Assembly: GCF_030867385.1 (NCBI RefSeq)
Contig: NZ_JAPFBJ010000002.1
Coordinates: 287,001-351,000 of the forward strand
Length of the DNA: 64,000 nucleotides
Reading direction: 5' to 3'
From: Sphingobium sp. DEHP117
GTDB lineage: Bacteria > Pseudomonadota > Alphaproteobacteria > Sphingomonadales > Sphingomonadaceae
Below are positions 17,597 to 26,167 of the stretch, in pieces (the stretch's first letter is position 1; each line of letters starts with the position of its first letter). A program made the position numbers and the translations under genes. The notes under the pieces are model-generated. The model was not told the origin of the DNA. It saw only the letters and a program-made list of their open reading frames with translations, and did not search any database.

Positions 17597-18539
17597 GCCG
17601 TGGGTTGAGCGTTTCCGAAGAGACTGCACCACACTGATCGGGGCCGACGCCGCCGGACGGGCGCGCTTCGGCATTGCAGTGTCGGGTGGGCCGGACAGCA
17701 TGGCCCTGCTCTGGCTGGCGGCGCAGGCGTTCCCCGGCCGGACATGCGCCGCCACCGTCGACCATCGCCTGCGCGCAGAAGCCCGCGCCGAGGCCGAGAT
17801 GGTGGCGCGCTGGTGCGCGGCGCACGGCATCCCCCACGCGATTCTCTCTCCGCCAACCCCCATCGGCGGCAGCATTCAGGCCTCTGCCCGCGAGGCGCGC
17901 TATGCGTTGCTGCACGCCTGGCGCGTGGAGGAGCGCGCAGACTGGCTGCTCACCGCGCATCATGCCGACGATCAGCTCGAAACGCTGCTGATGCGCCTGA
18001 ACCGTTCCTCGGGCGTAGGCGGGATGGCAGGCATCCGCGCGCGCAACGGCGCGGTGCTGCGCCCGTTGCTGGGCTGGCGGCGGGCCGAGCTGATGGAGGT
18101 AGTGCACGCGCACGACCTGCCCCATGTGCATGACCCGAGCAATGACGACGCCCGGTTTGACCGCGTTGAGATGCGCCGAAATCTCGCAGGCGTGGACTGG
18201 CTCGATCCGCTCGCGGCATCCCGCACCGCAGCCGCCTGCGCCGATGCCGAGGATGCGCTGGCCTGGCTGGTGGACGATCTTGCCGCGCGGCATATCCGAG
18301 CGGATGGGGAGGGCAGCTGGGTACTGGACCGGCATGACTTCCCGCGCGAAGTGCAGCGGCGGCTGATCGTGCGGATGGTGCAGGCCGCAGAGCCTGACAT
18401 ACCGGCGATACGTGGAGAGACGATCGATCAAGCACTTGTTCAGCTATTGCATGGTAAGCAGGCCAGCATCGGCCGGTGGCTGGTGAGCGGCGGCGCGCTG
18501 TGGCGTCTCGTCGCGGCGCCGCGACGATCCGGTGGATGA
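17577..18539 (+). CDS. tilS: tRNA(Ile)-lysidine synthase
   Basis: 320 aa from a GTG that overlaps the cpoB end by 20 nt. The PP-loop motif GIAVSGGPDSMALLWLA is near residue 35, and the second region LLTAHHADDQLETLLMRLNRSSG is also typical. TilS converts C34 to lysidine in the AUA-decoding tRNA-Ile, an essential step. It lacks the long C-terminal domain of E. coli TilS, which is usual in shorter family members. ftsH follows after 54 nt. Confidence 0.93.
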   Translation: MPSAAPEPWVERFRRDCTTLIGADAAGRARFGIAVSGGPDSMALLWLAAQAFPGRTCAATVDHRLRAEARAEAEMVARWCAAHGIPHAILSPPTPIGGSIQASAREARYALLHAWRVEERADWLLTAHHADDQLETLLMRLNRSSGVGGMAGIRARNGAVLRPLLGWRRAELMEVVHAHDLPHVHDPSNDDARFDRVEMRRNLAGVDWLDPLAASRTAAACADAEDALAWLVDDLAARHIRADGEGSWVLDRHDFPREVQRRLIVRMVQAAEPDIPAIRGETIDQALVQLLHGKQASIGRWLVSGGALWRLVAAPRRSGG

Positions 18540-18593
18540 GCCATTGTACTTTGCGCTGTCCGCCTTATCTTGGCGGGACGACATGAGGGTAAA

Positions 18594-20549
18594 ATGAACG
18601 ACGACAAGGAACCGCAGCAGGGCAACCCCTGGATCAGAAGCGCGATGATATGGGCCGGGGTCGTGTTTGCCCTGTTGCTCGTGGTGTCGGTCGTCGAAAA
18701 CCGGGATGGTGCGGCGGGTGGCACGGCCATCGCCTACTCCGATTTCCGTACCAAGATTGCGGAGGGCCAGATCAAGGAAGTCTCGGTCGGCCCCGACCAT
18801 ATCTACGGCACCCTCAACAACGGTCAGAAATTTTCCACGGTCCCGGTCAACGACCCCGGCCTTATCGGCCTGTTGGACGACTATAACGTCAAATATAGCG
18901 GCAAGGCGGAGGAGCAGCCGAGCTTCTGGATGGTATTGCTCTATCAGTCGCTGCCATTCCTGCTGATTCTTGGCGTGGCATTCTTCGTGCTGCGGCAGAT
19001 GCAGAAGGGTGGCGGCGCTGGCGGCGCGATGGGCTTCGGCAAATCCAAGGCCAAGCTGCTGACCGAGAAATCAGGCCGCGTCACCTTTGACGACGTTGCG
19101 GGTATCGACGAGGCGCGGGAAGAGCTGCAGGAAATCGTCGAGTTCCTCAAAGATCCCGGCAAGTTTGCCCGCCTCGGCGGCAAGATTCCCAAGGGCGCGC
19201 TGCTCGTCGGATCGCCCGGCACCGGCAAGACCCTGCTTGCGCGCGCGATTGCGGGCGAGGCGGGCGTGCCGTTCTTCACCATATCCGGTTCGGACTTTGT
19301 CGAGATGTTCGTCGGCGTCGGTGCGTCTCGCGTGCGCGACATGTTCGAGCAGGCGAAGAAGAACGCGCCATGCATCGTCTTCATCGACGAAATTGACGCT
19401 GTCGGCCGCCATCGCGGCGCAGGGTTGGGCAACGGCAATGACGAACGCGAGCAGACGCTCAATCAGCTGCTGGTCGAGATGGACGGCTTCGAATCGAACG
19501 AGGGTATCATCATCGTTGCGGCAACCAACCGGCCCGACGTGCTCGACCCCGCGCTGCTGCGCCCGGGCCGTTTCGACCGCCAGGTGGTGGTGCCGCGCCC
19601 GGATATCGAGGGCCGCGTCAAGATCCTGGAAGTCCACATGAAGAAGGTGCCGCTCGCGCCCGACGTCGACGCGCGCACTATCGCGCGCGGCACGCCCGGC
19701 TTCTCCGGCGCAGACCTAGCCAACCTCGTGAACGAGGCTGCGTTGATGGCCGCGCGGCGGGGCAAGCGCCTTGTCGCCAGCGCGGAGTTCGAGGCAGCCA
19801 AGGACAAGGTGATGATGGGCGCGGAGCGCAAGTCCATGGTCATGACCGAGGACGAAAAGAAGATGACCGCCTATCACGAGGCGGGCCACGCCATCGTGGC
19901 GGTACACGAGCCGGCTTCGGACCCGATTCACAAGGCGACGATCATCCCGCGCGGCCGCGCGCTGGGCATGGTGATGCGCCTGCCTGAGCGCGACAATTAT
20001 TCCTACCACCGCGACAAGATGTACGCGAACCTCGCCGTCGCCATGGGTGGGCGCGTGGCCGAAGAGATCATCTTCGGCTACGACAAGGTCAGCTCTGGCG
20101 CGTCCGGCGACATTCAGTACGCCACCCGCCTCGCGCGTGATATGGTGACGCAATGGGGCATGTCCGATGAGCTCGGCCCGCTGCAATATGAGGAGCAGCA
20201 GGGCGAGACCTTCCTCGGCTATTCACAGAGCCAGCGCGTGCACATGTCCAACGAGACGGCCAAGGCGATAGACCAGGAAATTCGCCGGATCGTTGAGGCT
20301 GGCTACGACCGTGCCAAGAAGGTGCTGTCCGATTTCGAGGCCCAGCTGCACCTCCTCGCCAACGCGTTGCTCGAATATGAGACGCTCTCCGGCGACGAGA
20401 TCAAGACGCTGCTCGACAAGGGCGAGATTACCCGCGACGACGGCACCAAGATCAAGCCGAGCCCGATCCCGCTCGCAGGGACCTCGATCCCCCGGTCCGG
20501 GCGGCGCGGCAAGGGCGGGCTGGGCGGCGCAGCGCCGGCGGGAGCATAG
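18594..20549 (+). CDS. ftsH: ATP-dependent zinc metalloprotease FtsH
   Basis: 651 aa from the ATG at 18594 (GAGGGT upstream). Two membrane helices (about 14-34 and 110-130) flank a periplasmic domain. The AAA+ module follows with Walker A GSPGTGKT, Walker [12 protein letters not shown] and the SRH. The zinc-protease domain has HEAGH. FtsH degrades unassembled membrane proteins and regulators such as sigma-32 and LpxC. The cpoB-tilS-ftsH order is common in alphaproteobacteria. Confidence 0.97.
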   Translation: MNDDKEPQQGNPWIRSAMIWAGVVFALLLVVSVVENRDGAAGGTAIAYSDFRTKIAEGQIKEVSVGPDHIYGTLNNGQKFSTVPVNDPGLIGLLDDYNVKYSGKAEEQPSFWMVLLYQSLPFLLILGVAFFVLRQMQKGGGAGGAMGFGKSKAKLLTEKSGRVTFDDVAGIDEAREELQEIVEFLKDPGKFARLGGKIPKGALLVGSPGTGKTLLARAIAGEAGVPFFTISGSDFVEMFVGVGASRVRDMFEQAKKNAPCIVFIDEIDAVGRHRGAGLGNGNDEREQTLNQLLVEMDGFESNEGIIIVAATNRPDVLDPALLRPGRFDRQVVVPRPDIEGRVKILEVHMKKVPLAPDVDARTIARGTPGFSGADLANLVNEAALMAARRGKRLVASAEFEAAKDKVMMGAERKSMVMTEDEKKMTAYHEAGHAIVAVHEPASDPIHKATIIPRGRALGMVMRLPERDNYSYHRDKMYANLAVAMGGRVAEEIIFGYDKVSSGASGDIQYATRLARDMVTQWGMSDELGPLQYEEQQGETFLGYSQSQRVHMSNETAKAIDQEIRRIVEAGYDRAKKVLSDFEAQLHLLANALLEYETLSGDEIKTLLDKGEITRDDGTKIKPSPIPLAGTSIPRSGRRGKGGLGGAAPAGA

Positions 20550-20641
20550 CCTGCGGCTCTTGCGCCCGCTTCACCCTGCCGTATATGCCGTGAGCCAAGG
20601 CACAGCGCCGCGCAGCTAATCATCGCCGTCTGGGGGAAGCC

Positions 20642-21331
20642 ATGAAGAAATTCGGACTGATCGGCGGGCTGAGCTGGAGCTCGACGGCGCGTTATTACGA
20701 GATCATCAACAAGGGTGTGGCCCGGCGCCTCGGCGGTTTCCACAGCGCCCCATTGGTGATCGAGAGCCTCGATTTCGCGGAAGTGGCCCGGTGCACCACG
20801 GCAGAGGATTGGGACTGCGCGAGCGGCCCGCTGATCGCTGCGGCGAAGCGCCTGGAAGCCGCCGGGGCTGAAGGCCTGGTGATTTGTGCCAACTCCATGC
20901 ACGTCATTTACGAACGCGTGGCGGAGGCCGTCTCCGTGCCGGTACTGCACATTGCCGAGACGGTTGGCGCCAAGATGCAGGCGGATGGCATCAAGTCCGC
21001 CGCGATCGTCGGCACGCGCAATGTGATGACCGAGAAATTCTATCGTCAGCGGCTAGTTTCCTGCGGCATCTCGCTGTTGCCGCCTGACATGGAGCTGGCC
21101 GAGCGGGTCGATAAAATCGTCTATGAAGAGCTGGTACTGGGCAAGGTCTCACGCGAGTCGGAACGGTTCATGAAGTCGGAATTGACCGATATCGCCAAGC
21201 AGCAGGTTCAGGCAGTGGTTCTTGCCTGTACCGAGCTGGAGCTGATCGTCGACGTGCGCGCCAATGTGCTGCCCATTTATGATTCTACCACTATTCACGC
21301 GCAGGCAGCGCTGGATTTCATTCTGAGCTAG
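20642..21331 (+). CDS. Aspartate/glutamate racemase family protein
   Basis: 229 aa. It starts MKKFGLIGGLSWSSTARYY and has both family cysteines: ICANSMHVI (about residue 82) and LACTELELI (about 198). Racemases of this family use the two Cys as acid/base pair; homologues act on aspartate, glutamate or related acids. GGGGGAAG lies before the ATG. It is convergent with the hemerythrin-like gene: the last stop codons of the two share the palindrome CTAG. Confidence 0.85.
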   Translation: MKKFGLIGGLSWSSTARYYEIINKGVARRLGGFHSAPLVIESLDFAEVARCTTAEDWDCASGPLIAAAKRLEAAGAEGLVICANSMHVIYERVAEAVSVPVLHIAETVGAKMQADGIKSAAIVGTRNVMTEKFYRQRLVSCGISLLPPDMELAERVDKIVYEELVLGKVSRESERFMKSELTDIAKQQVQAVVLACTELELIVDVRANVLPIYDSTTIHAQAALDFILS

Positions 21332-21768
21332 GCGCGGGCGGCCGGGCGGAGCCTGATACGGCCCTGTTGCAAGGCAAGCGGATAGAGGATGTCATTCTCC
21401 TGCGCGATCCGTTCGCGCAGGCGGCGAATAACCCATCCCGTCGCGTGCGCGAAATTGCGCCAGTCGACGCCAATATTCTCGGGCGTCCATTCGAGCAGGT
21501 AGAGCGCCCATTCCTCCTTGAGATCCGCAAACGCGCGTTCAAACGCGACGACCTCTTCATCGAGCCGGCCCGGCGCTGCGGCAAAATGGTTGGCGTAAAG
21601 AAAGCCCTGTTCAGCGGCGAGATGCTCGTCGAGGCAGGCGGACAGGCGCCGGATGAGAGAAAACGCCTCCTCCACGCGCGGGTCTCGACACTCGACCAGC
21701 ACCAGCAAATCCTGCGCCAGCTCGTCCATTGCCTTATGCTCCTGAATGAGCCGTTCGATATCGTGCAT
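21328..21768 (-). CDS. Hemerythrin HHE-like domain protein
   Basis: 146 aa, an all-helical hemerythrin-like protein. Candidate iron ligands are His11 (IQEHKAM), His in CLDEHLAAEQGFLY with a following Glu, and His in NFAHATGW. The final ligand segment RIAQENDILYPLAL has Glu-Asn where many HHE proteins have His-Glu, so the metal site may be altered. Such proteins bind O2 or NO or take part in iron-sulphur repair. The stop codon overlaps the racemase gene tail to tail by 4 nt. Confidence 0.78.
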   Translation of the reverse strand: MHDIERLIQEHKAMDELAQDLLVLVECRDPRVEEAFSLIRRLSACLDEHLAAEQGFLYANHFAAAPGRLDEEVVAFERAFADLKEEWALYLLEWTPENIGVDWRNFAHATGWVIRRLRERIAQENDILYPLALQQGRIRLRPAARA

Positions 21769-21816
21769 CCGCGCCTCCGCCTGATACCATTATAGGCGGT
21801 CATTCGGGGGGCACAA

Positions 21817-21843
21817 AAAAGGGCCGGGGAGACCGGCCCTTTT
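21817..21843 (-). terminator. Bidirectional rho-independent terminator after rplM-rpsI
   Basis: Stem AAAAGGGCCGG / CCGGCCCTTTT with a 5-nt loop; both strands end in T-rich tracts. It lies about 125 bp past the rpsI stop in the direction of transcription, and just upstream of the hemerythrin gene on the same strand, so it separates the ribosomal operon from that gene. Confidence 0.8.
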
Positions 21844-21859
21844 CGAAACGGGATTTAAA

Positions 21860-21904
21860 GCATCGTGCGCAAAAGTGGGAACCGGTTTTGCGCCATAACG
21901 ATGC
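21860..21904. repeat. Alphaproteobacterial-type palindromic repeat (REP/RIME-like)
   Basis: A 45-bp imperfect hairpin: arms GCATCGT/ACGATGC and GCGCAAAA/TTTTGCGC around the core GTGGGAACCGG. The same kind of core (AAAAGTGGGAACCGGTTTT) is widespread between genes in alphaproteobacteria. It sits between the rpsI stop and its terminator and would be part of the 3' untranslated RNA. I see no second copy in the window. Confidence 0.6.
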
Positions 21905-21967
21905 GGCAAACCGAAAACTTGGAGCGCGCTGACTGATCGAGATTTAACGCAGCGCGCTCTAGCCCGA

Positions 21968-22474
21968 TTAGCGCTTCGAGAACTGGAAGCTGCGGCGTGC
22001 CTTGGCGCGGCCGTACTTCTTGCGCTCCACCGTGCGGCTGTCGCGGGTAAGGAAACCCTCGGCCTTCACCGCGCTGCGCAGCGCCGGCTCATATTTGCTC
22101 AGCGCCTGGGCGATGCCATGCTTGACCGCACCGGCCTGGCCGGAAAGACCGCCGCCCTTCACCGTGCAGACAACGTCATACTGGCCCTCGCGATCCGTGA
22201 CCGAGAAAGGCTGGTTGATGACGAGGCGCAGCGTGGGGCGCGCGAAATAGATTTCCTGATCGCGGCCGTTGACTGTGATCTTGCCGGTGCCGGGCTTGAC
22301 CCAGACGCGGGCAACCGCATCCTTGCGGCGGCCGGTGGCATAGGCGCGGCCCTGCTTGTCGAGTTCCTGAACGCGCAGCGGCGCGGCTTCGGATGCGACG
22401 GGCGGGGAGACGGCACTGTCCGCACCGGTGGTCAGGCCCTGAAGGTCAGAGAGCGAATTGACGGTATCGGACAT
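21968..22474 (-). CDS. rpsI: 30S ribosomal protein S9
   Basis: 168 aa. The S9 core starts at about residue 40 ([23 protein letters not shown]) and ends in the diagnostic [17 protein letters not shown] that reaches the ribosomal P site. The extra N-terminus of about 40 residues compared with E. coli S9 (130 aa) is usual in alphaproteobacteria. It is translated directly after rplM; its ATG shares one base with the rplM TAA. Confidence 0.97.
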   Translation of the reverse strand: MSDTVNSLSDLQGLTTGADSAVSPPVASEAAPLRVQELDKQGRAYATGRRKDAVARVWVKPGTGKITVNGRDQEIYFARPTLRLVINQPFSVTDREGQYDVVCTVKGGGLSGQAGAVKHGIAQALSKYEPALRSAVKAEGFLTRDSRTVERKKYGRAKARRSFQFSKR

Positions 22475-22953
22475 TATGCACCCACCTTGTTCTTGCGGTT
22501 GCGGGAAGCGAGATCGAGCACTTCCGGGTTCTGGGCTTCGTGCGGATGTTCTGACCCTGCGAAAATGCGCAGGTTACGCATCTGCTGGCGGCCGAGCGGG
22601 CCGCGCGGGATCATGCGCTCGATCGCCTTTTCCAGAACGCGCTCCGGAAAGCGGCCTTCCAGCACCTTCTGCGGCGTGGTTTCCTTGATGCCGCCCGCAT
22701 AGCCGGTGTGCTTGTAATACACCTTGTCGGTCAGCTTCTTGCCGGTGAACTTCACCTTGCCCGCATTGATGATGATGACATTGTCACCGCAATCGACGTG
22801 CGGGGTATAGCTCGGCTTATGCTTGCCGCGCAGGATGTTCGCGATGATCGAGGCGGCGCGGCCGACAACGAGGCCCTCGGCGTCGATCAGCACCCATTTC
22901 TTTTCCACCGTCGCCGGGGTGGCCGGCTTGGTCGTTTTCATCAGCGCCTTCAT
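22474..22953 (-). CDS. rplM: 50S ribosomal protein L13
   Basis: 159 aa with L13 hallmarks: [45 protein letters not shown] and [32 protein letters not shown]. It is the first gene of the rplM-rpsI operon, which is conserved across bacteria. Confidence 0.98.
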   Translation of the reverse strand: MKALMKTTKPATPATVEKKWVLIDAEGLVVGRAASIIANILRGKHKPSYTPHVDCGDNVIIINAGKVKFTGKKLTDKVYYKHTGYAGGIKETTPQKVLEGRFPERVLEKAIERMIPRGPLGRQQMRNLRIFAGSEHPHEAQNPEVLDLASRNRKNKVGA

Positions 22954-23013
22954 GGCCCGAAAACTCCTGATTGATGATAGGGCGCGCGAGGAAACCCCGC
23001 GAGCGGAAGCGGC

Positions 23014-23042
23014 CTATTGGCGGGGGCAGGCCCGAGAGTCAA
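23014..23042 (-). promoter_or_regulatory. Candidate promoter of rplM-rpsI
   Basis: On the minus strand CTTGACT gives a -35 box TTGACT (23037-23042), then 17 nt and CAATAG (23014-23019). CTTGAC is the typical alphaproteobacterial -35, but the -10 is weak. Transcription would start near 23007, about 54 nt before the rplM ATG. Confidence 0.4.
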
Positions 23043-23061
23043 GCAAAAGCGGCTCTCTTGG

Positions 23062-23083
23062 AGGAGGTAAAATAATACCTCCT
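23062..23083 (-). other. Perfect hairpin directly after the cutA stop codon
   Basis: AGGAGGTA / TACCTCCT arms of 8 bp around a 6-nt A/T loop. It starts one base past the cutA stop codon in the direction of transcription. No T tract follows, so it is not a standard terminator. It may be an RNA-stabilising or rho-assisting structure. It contains a sequence identical to a strong Shine-Dalgarno site, locked in the stem. Confidence 0.5.
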
Positions 23084-23084
23084 G

Positions 23085-23402
23085 TTAGCTGGTCTGGGTT
23101 TTCACCCACTGTGCGAACGGTTCATGCGCCGTCTCGACTGGCCAGCTCAGGATCGCGGGGATGGCATAAGCGTGCAGCTCGGCGATCCGGGCGATGAGGG
23201 CGGGCGCCAGCTCGGGCGTGGTCTTGAACAGCGCGGGGACTTCTTCATTCTCCTGCACCGTGCCTTCCCATTCGTAAATGGAGAGGCAGCCGCTCAGGAT
23301 ATTGGCGCAAGCCGCCAGCCGCTCTTTGACAACAGCGCGCCCCGCCACGGCCGCGCTATCGGCATCGGCGAACACGGCGTAAACGAGTGCCAGCCCGCTC
23401 AT
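23085..23402 (-). CDS. cutA: Divalent-cation tolerance protein CutA
   Basis: 105 aa from the ATG at 23402, which overlaps the heme A synthase stop codon (ATGA). CutA features are LAACANILSGCLSIYEWEGTVQENEEV, FKT and a late YAIPAILSWPVE. The protein forms compact trimers; copper tolerance was its first phenotype but its molecular role is unsettled. The overlap suggests coupled translation with heme A synthase, itself needed for a copper-containing oxidase. Confidence 0.92.
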   Translation of the reverse strand: MSGLALVYAVFADADSAAVAGRAVVKERLAACANILSGCLSIYEWEGTVQENEEVPALFKTTPELAPALIARIAELHAYAIPAILSWPVETAHEPFAQWVKTQTS

Positions 23403-24472
23403 GCCCGCCGCACTGATCCCACGGTATGCGCCGCCCAGACTGCCGCGCCCAGTACAAGCGCACCCACTGCCTGATGCGCCACGGCGAGCGGCAGCGATAT
23501 CCCGCTGAGCACCGTGGCGATACCGAGCACGACCTGCGTTCCCACAGTCGCGCTGAGGGCTATGGACGCGCCCCGCCCACCCGCAGCCTTGGCCTGGCGC
23601 GCCAGCAGGATCAGCAACAGCGCCGCGCCCCATGCCCACCAGCGATGAAGGAAATGGACAAGGTAGGGGTCGCTGGTGATCGTGCGCCAAAGGCTGCCCC
23701 ACCACACGATGCCTTCCGGTACAAAATGGTCGTTCATGAGCGGCCAGCTGCTTGCCACATAGCCCGCACGCAGCCCGGCTGTGATCGCGCCGAGGAAAAT
23801 TTGCACGAACAGCGCGGCAAGCGCCACAGCCGCCGCCCGGCGCAACCGGGCCTTGCCGCGCCCCGGCCGCGTAGACTCCGCCACCATATCAAGCGCGGTC
23901 CACACAATCGCGCTCAGCAGCAGGAGCGCCATCAGCAAATGCGCAGCGAGCATGGCGGGCTGCACGTTAACCCGGTCGACCAGCCCACTTTTCACCATCA
24001 GCCAGCCGATCGCCCCCTGCGCGCCGCCCAGCACCAGCAGCAGGACGAGGCGGGGACCATAGCCCTTTGGGATCGCCCGCTTGATGGCGAACCAGATCAG
24101 CGGCAGCGCAAAGGCCAGCCCCAATACCCGCCCCATCAGCCGGTGGAAATATTCCCAGAAATAGATCTGCTTGAACGCCGAAAGCGTCATGCCCTGGTTC
24201 ATCAGTACATATTGCGAACTGTTCCTGTAGCGCGCGAATTCCTCCGCCCATTGCGCCTCGTTGAGGGGCGGGATCGCGCCGGTCACGGGCTTCCATTCGG
24301 TGATGGACAGTCCCGATTCGGTGAGACGGGTGATGCCGCCCACCACCACCATCAGCACAATCAGCGCAGCAATGACGAACAGCCAGCGGGCAAGAGCGCG
24401 CGGCCGGGCGGTCAGGGAAGCGGCAGGGGTTTTCTGTACCATCACAGTCATAGCGGGCTGATGCGCCGACAC
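23399..24472 (-). CDS. ctaA: Heme A synthase (COX15/CtaA family)
   Basis: 357 aa, about eight membrane helices. Conserved segments are VVVGGITRLTESGLSITEWKPVTGAIPPLNEAQW, FWEYFHRLMGRVLGLAF (haem-ligand His) and VHFLHRWWAWG. It hydroxylates the heme O methyl group to make heme A for aa3-type cytochrome oxidase. Later in-frame ATGs at codons 8 and 11 are alternative starts. It links functionally to the small aa3-oxidase subunit IV at 0.5 kb. Confidence 0.93.
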   Translation of the reverse strand: MSAHQPAMTVMVQKTPAASLTARPRALARWLFVIAALIVLMVVVGGITRLTESGLSITEWKPVTGAIPPLNEAQWAEEFARYRNSSQYVLMNQGMTLSAFKQIYFWEYFHRLMGRVLGLAFALPLIWFAIKRAIPKGYGPRLVLLLVLGGAQGAIGWLMVKSGLVDRVNVQPAMLAAHLLMALLLLSAIVWTALDMVAESTRPGRGKARLRRAAAVALAALFVQIFLGAITAGLRAGYVASSWPLMNDHFVPEGIVWWGSLWRTITSDPYLVHFLHRWWAWGAALLLILLARQAKAAGGRGASIALSATVGTQVVLGIATVLSGISLPLAVAHQAVGALVLGAAVWAAHTVGSVRRA

Positions 24473-24562
24473 CTTCCTCTTTTCAAGAGGGAACCCTCTC
24501 GCCAGAGCAATGTTATATTGTATCTTCAGATTTTGCGGCTATAAGGCCCGGCGAGGAGTAGC

Positions 24563-24928
24563 ATGCAGCCGAGGGTTCCCCATTTCTACTGGCTTGACCG
24601 GGCCGCGATCGTTCTGTCCGGCTTTTGCGTCGTGCACTGCGTGGCAACGATCATATTGATCGGCACGCTGACTTCGCTCGGCCATCTGTTCGCCGACCCG
24701 CGCATCCATGAAATCGGCCTGGCATGTGCCACCTTGCTCGGCGCAGTGGCGCTGGGCAGCGGCCTGGTGCGACACCGGCGCACCCTTCCGATCCTCGCGG
24801 GGGTTCCAGGCCTGGCGCTGATGGCGGCGGCGCTGTTTGTGCCGCATGGCTTCAGCGAGGCGCTGCTCACCATCCTCGGCGTATCGCTGGTGGCGGGCGC
24901 GCACCTGATGAACGCACGCGCCTGCTGA
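24563..24928 (+). CDS. MerC-domain membrane protein
   Basis: 121 aa with about four membrane helices. The first carries LSGFCVVHCVATIIL, a Cys-Val-Val-His-Cys arrangement like the metal-binding pair of MerC mercury transporters. No merR, merA or other mercury gene is near, so an inorganic-ion or metal uptake role is uncertain. GGCGAGGAG lies before the ATG. It is divergent from heme A synthase. Confidence 0.75.
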   Translation: MQPRVPHFYWLDRAAIVLSGFCVVHCVATIILIGTLTSLGHLFADPRIHEIGLACATLLGAVALGSGLVRHRRTLPILAGVPGLALMAAALFVPHGFSEALLTILGVSLVAGAHLMNARAC

Positions 24929-24967
24929 GAATATTGCGCGCGGCGCTTTCCTTTTCTATCTGGGCGC

Positions 24968-25723
24968 ATGACCAGCACCGCACCTACCCCGATCAGCCGC
25001 GCCATCATCCTGAGCGCGGGGCAAGGCTCCCGCCTTCTCCCCCTAACCGCCGATTTGCCCAAATGCCTGATCGGGCTTTCGGGAAAGACCTTGCTGGCGT
25101 GGCAGGTGGATGCGCTGCACGCCAATGGGGTGAACGAAATCCATGTCGTTACCGGCTTTCATACGGAGGACGTGGAGGCGGAGCTGGAGCGGCTGGCGCG
25201 GCCGGGGCTGGTTTTGAAGGAACATTTCAATCCCTTTTTCAAGGTAGCGGATAACCTTGGGAGTTGCTGGATCGCGCGCGAGGCGATGACGGGTAACTAT
25301 TTGATTTTGAACGGAGACACGCTCGTATCCCAAGCCCTTGTAGGGCGGGTCCAACAGGGTGCGGACTGGCCCATCTGCGTGACGGTCGACGTGAAGCCAA
25401 ACTATGACAGCGACGACATGAAGGTGGAGCGGGACGGCGACCGCCTCGTCCACATCGGCAAGACGCTGACCGCCGCGCAGAGCAATGCCGAATCGATCGG
25501 CTTCCTTGCCTTTCGCGGCGAAGGCGGCGCGCTGTTTCGCGAGGCGGTGGAGGCGGCGATGCGCACGCCCGCCGGAGTGGAGAACTGGTATCTGAAGGTG
25601 ATCGACCAGCTCGCGTCCACCGAAAAAGTCGGCACGCTATCGATCGAAGGGATGGAATGGGGCGAGGTCGACTTCCTCAACGATGTCGATGTGGCGGAGA
25701 AGCTGACGGCTGGCTGGCGCTAG
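24968..25723 (+). CDS. Sugar/alcohol-phosphate nucleotidyltransferase
   Basis: 251 aa. Nucleotidyl-transferase fold: RAIILSAGQGSRLLPLTADLPKCLI (nucleotide- and Mg-binding loop), then LILNGDTLVS and GEVDFLNDVDVA near the C-terminus. It is of the phosphocholine/inositol-phosphate cytidylyltransferase type, which makes CDP-activated alcohols. A CDP-alcohol phosphotransferase is coded 440 bp away on the other strand, so CTP as donor is likely but not proven. The gene converges on the HIT gene with 6 nt between. Confidence 0.82.
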   Translation: MTSTAPTPISRAIILSAGQGSRLLPLTADLPKCLIGLSGKTLLAWQVDALHANGVNEIHVVTGFHTEDVEAELERLARPGLVLKEHFNPFFKVADNLGSCWIAREAMTGNYLILNGDTLVSQALVGRVQQGADWPICVTVDVKPNYDSDDMKVERDGDRLVHIGKTLTAAQSNAESIGFLAFRGEGGALFREAVEAAMRTPAGVENWYLKVIDQLASTEKVGTLSIEGMEWGEVDFLNDVDVAEKLTAGWR

Positions 25724-25729
25724 CAGCTT

Positions 25730-26167
25730 TCAGTTGGTCTCATCCCAGCGCCCGCGCAGCCATTGCGCCAGCTCGGCCTGCTGCGCCTCCGGTAGTACGA
25801 GAGCGGATTTGAGATCCGGCGGACCGGGCCACCCTGCATCCGCCACAGTCAGCGCCCCATGGCTACGCTCCCCCTCATAGCGGGGCAGCACATGGAAATG
25901 CACATAGGGGTCCACCATCATCAGCATCAGCCAGTTGATACGCTCATACGATACCGCCGCTTGCAGCATCGCCTCCACACGGCGCGTTACCTCTGCCAGA
26001 TCAGCATGACATTCCGCCGGCAGCGCGCCAAAAGCGGTCGCGTCCGATTTCGCGGCGACCACCAGCGACCCCAATGTCACCTGCGCCGGGCGGAGCAGCA
26101 CGACCCAATGCGCCGTCTCGCCGATCAAGGTTGCGGGATAGCCGAATTTGCGGATCGTCTCGTTCAT
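25730..26167 (-). CDS. HIT-like (histidine triad) protein
   Basis: 145 aa, starting at 26167 inside the stop of the upstream CDP-alcohol phosphotransferase gene (ATGA). The family's HxHxHxx motif appears as YVHFHVLPRY: the first His is Tyr but the middle, catalytic His and the third are kept. HIT proteins cleave nucleotide phosphoanhydrides or transfer nucleotides. Being coupled to a CDP-alcohol enzyme, this one may act on a CDP-linked intermediate or a by-product; that is inference. Confidence 0.75.
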   Translation of the reverse strand: MNETIRKFGYPATLIGETAHWVVLLRPAQVTLGSLVVAAKSDATAFGALPAECHADLAEVTRRVEAMLQAAVSYERINWLMLMMVDPYVHFHVLPRYEGERSHGALTVADAGWPGPPDLKSALVLPEAQQAELAQWLRGRWDETN

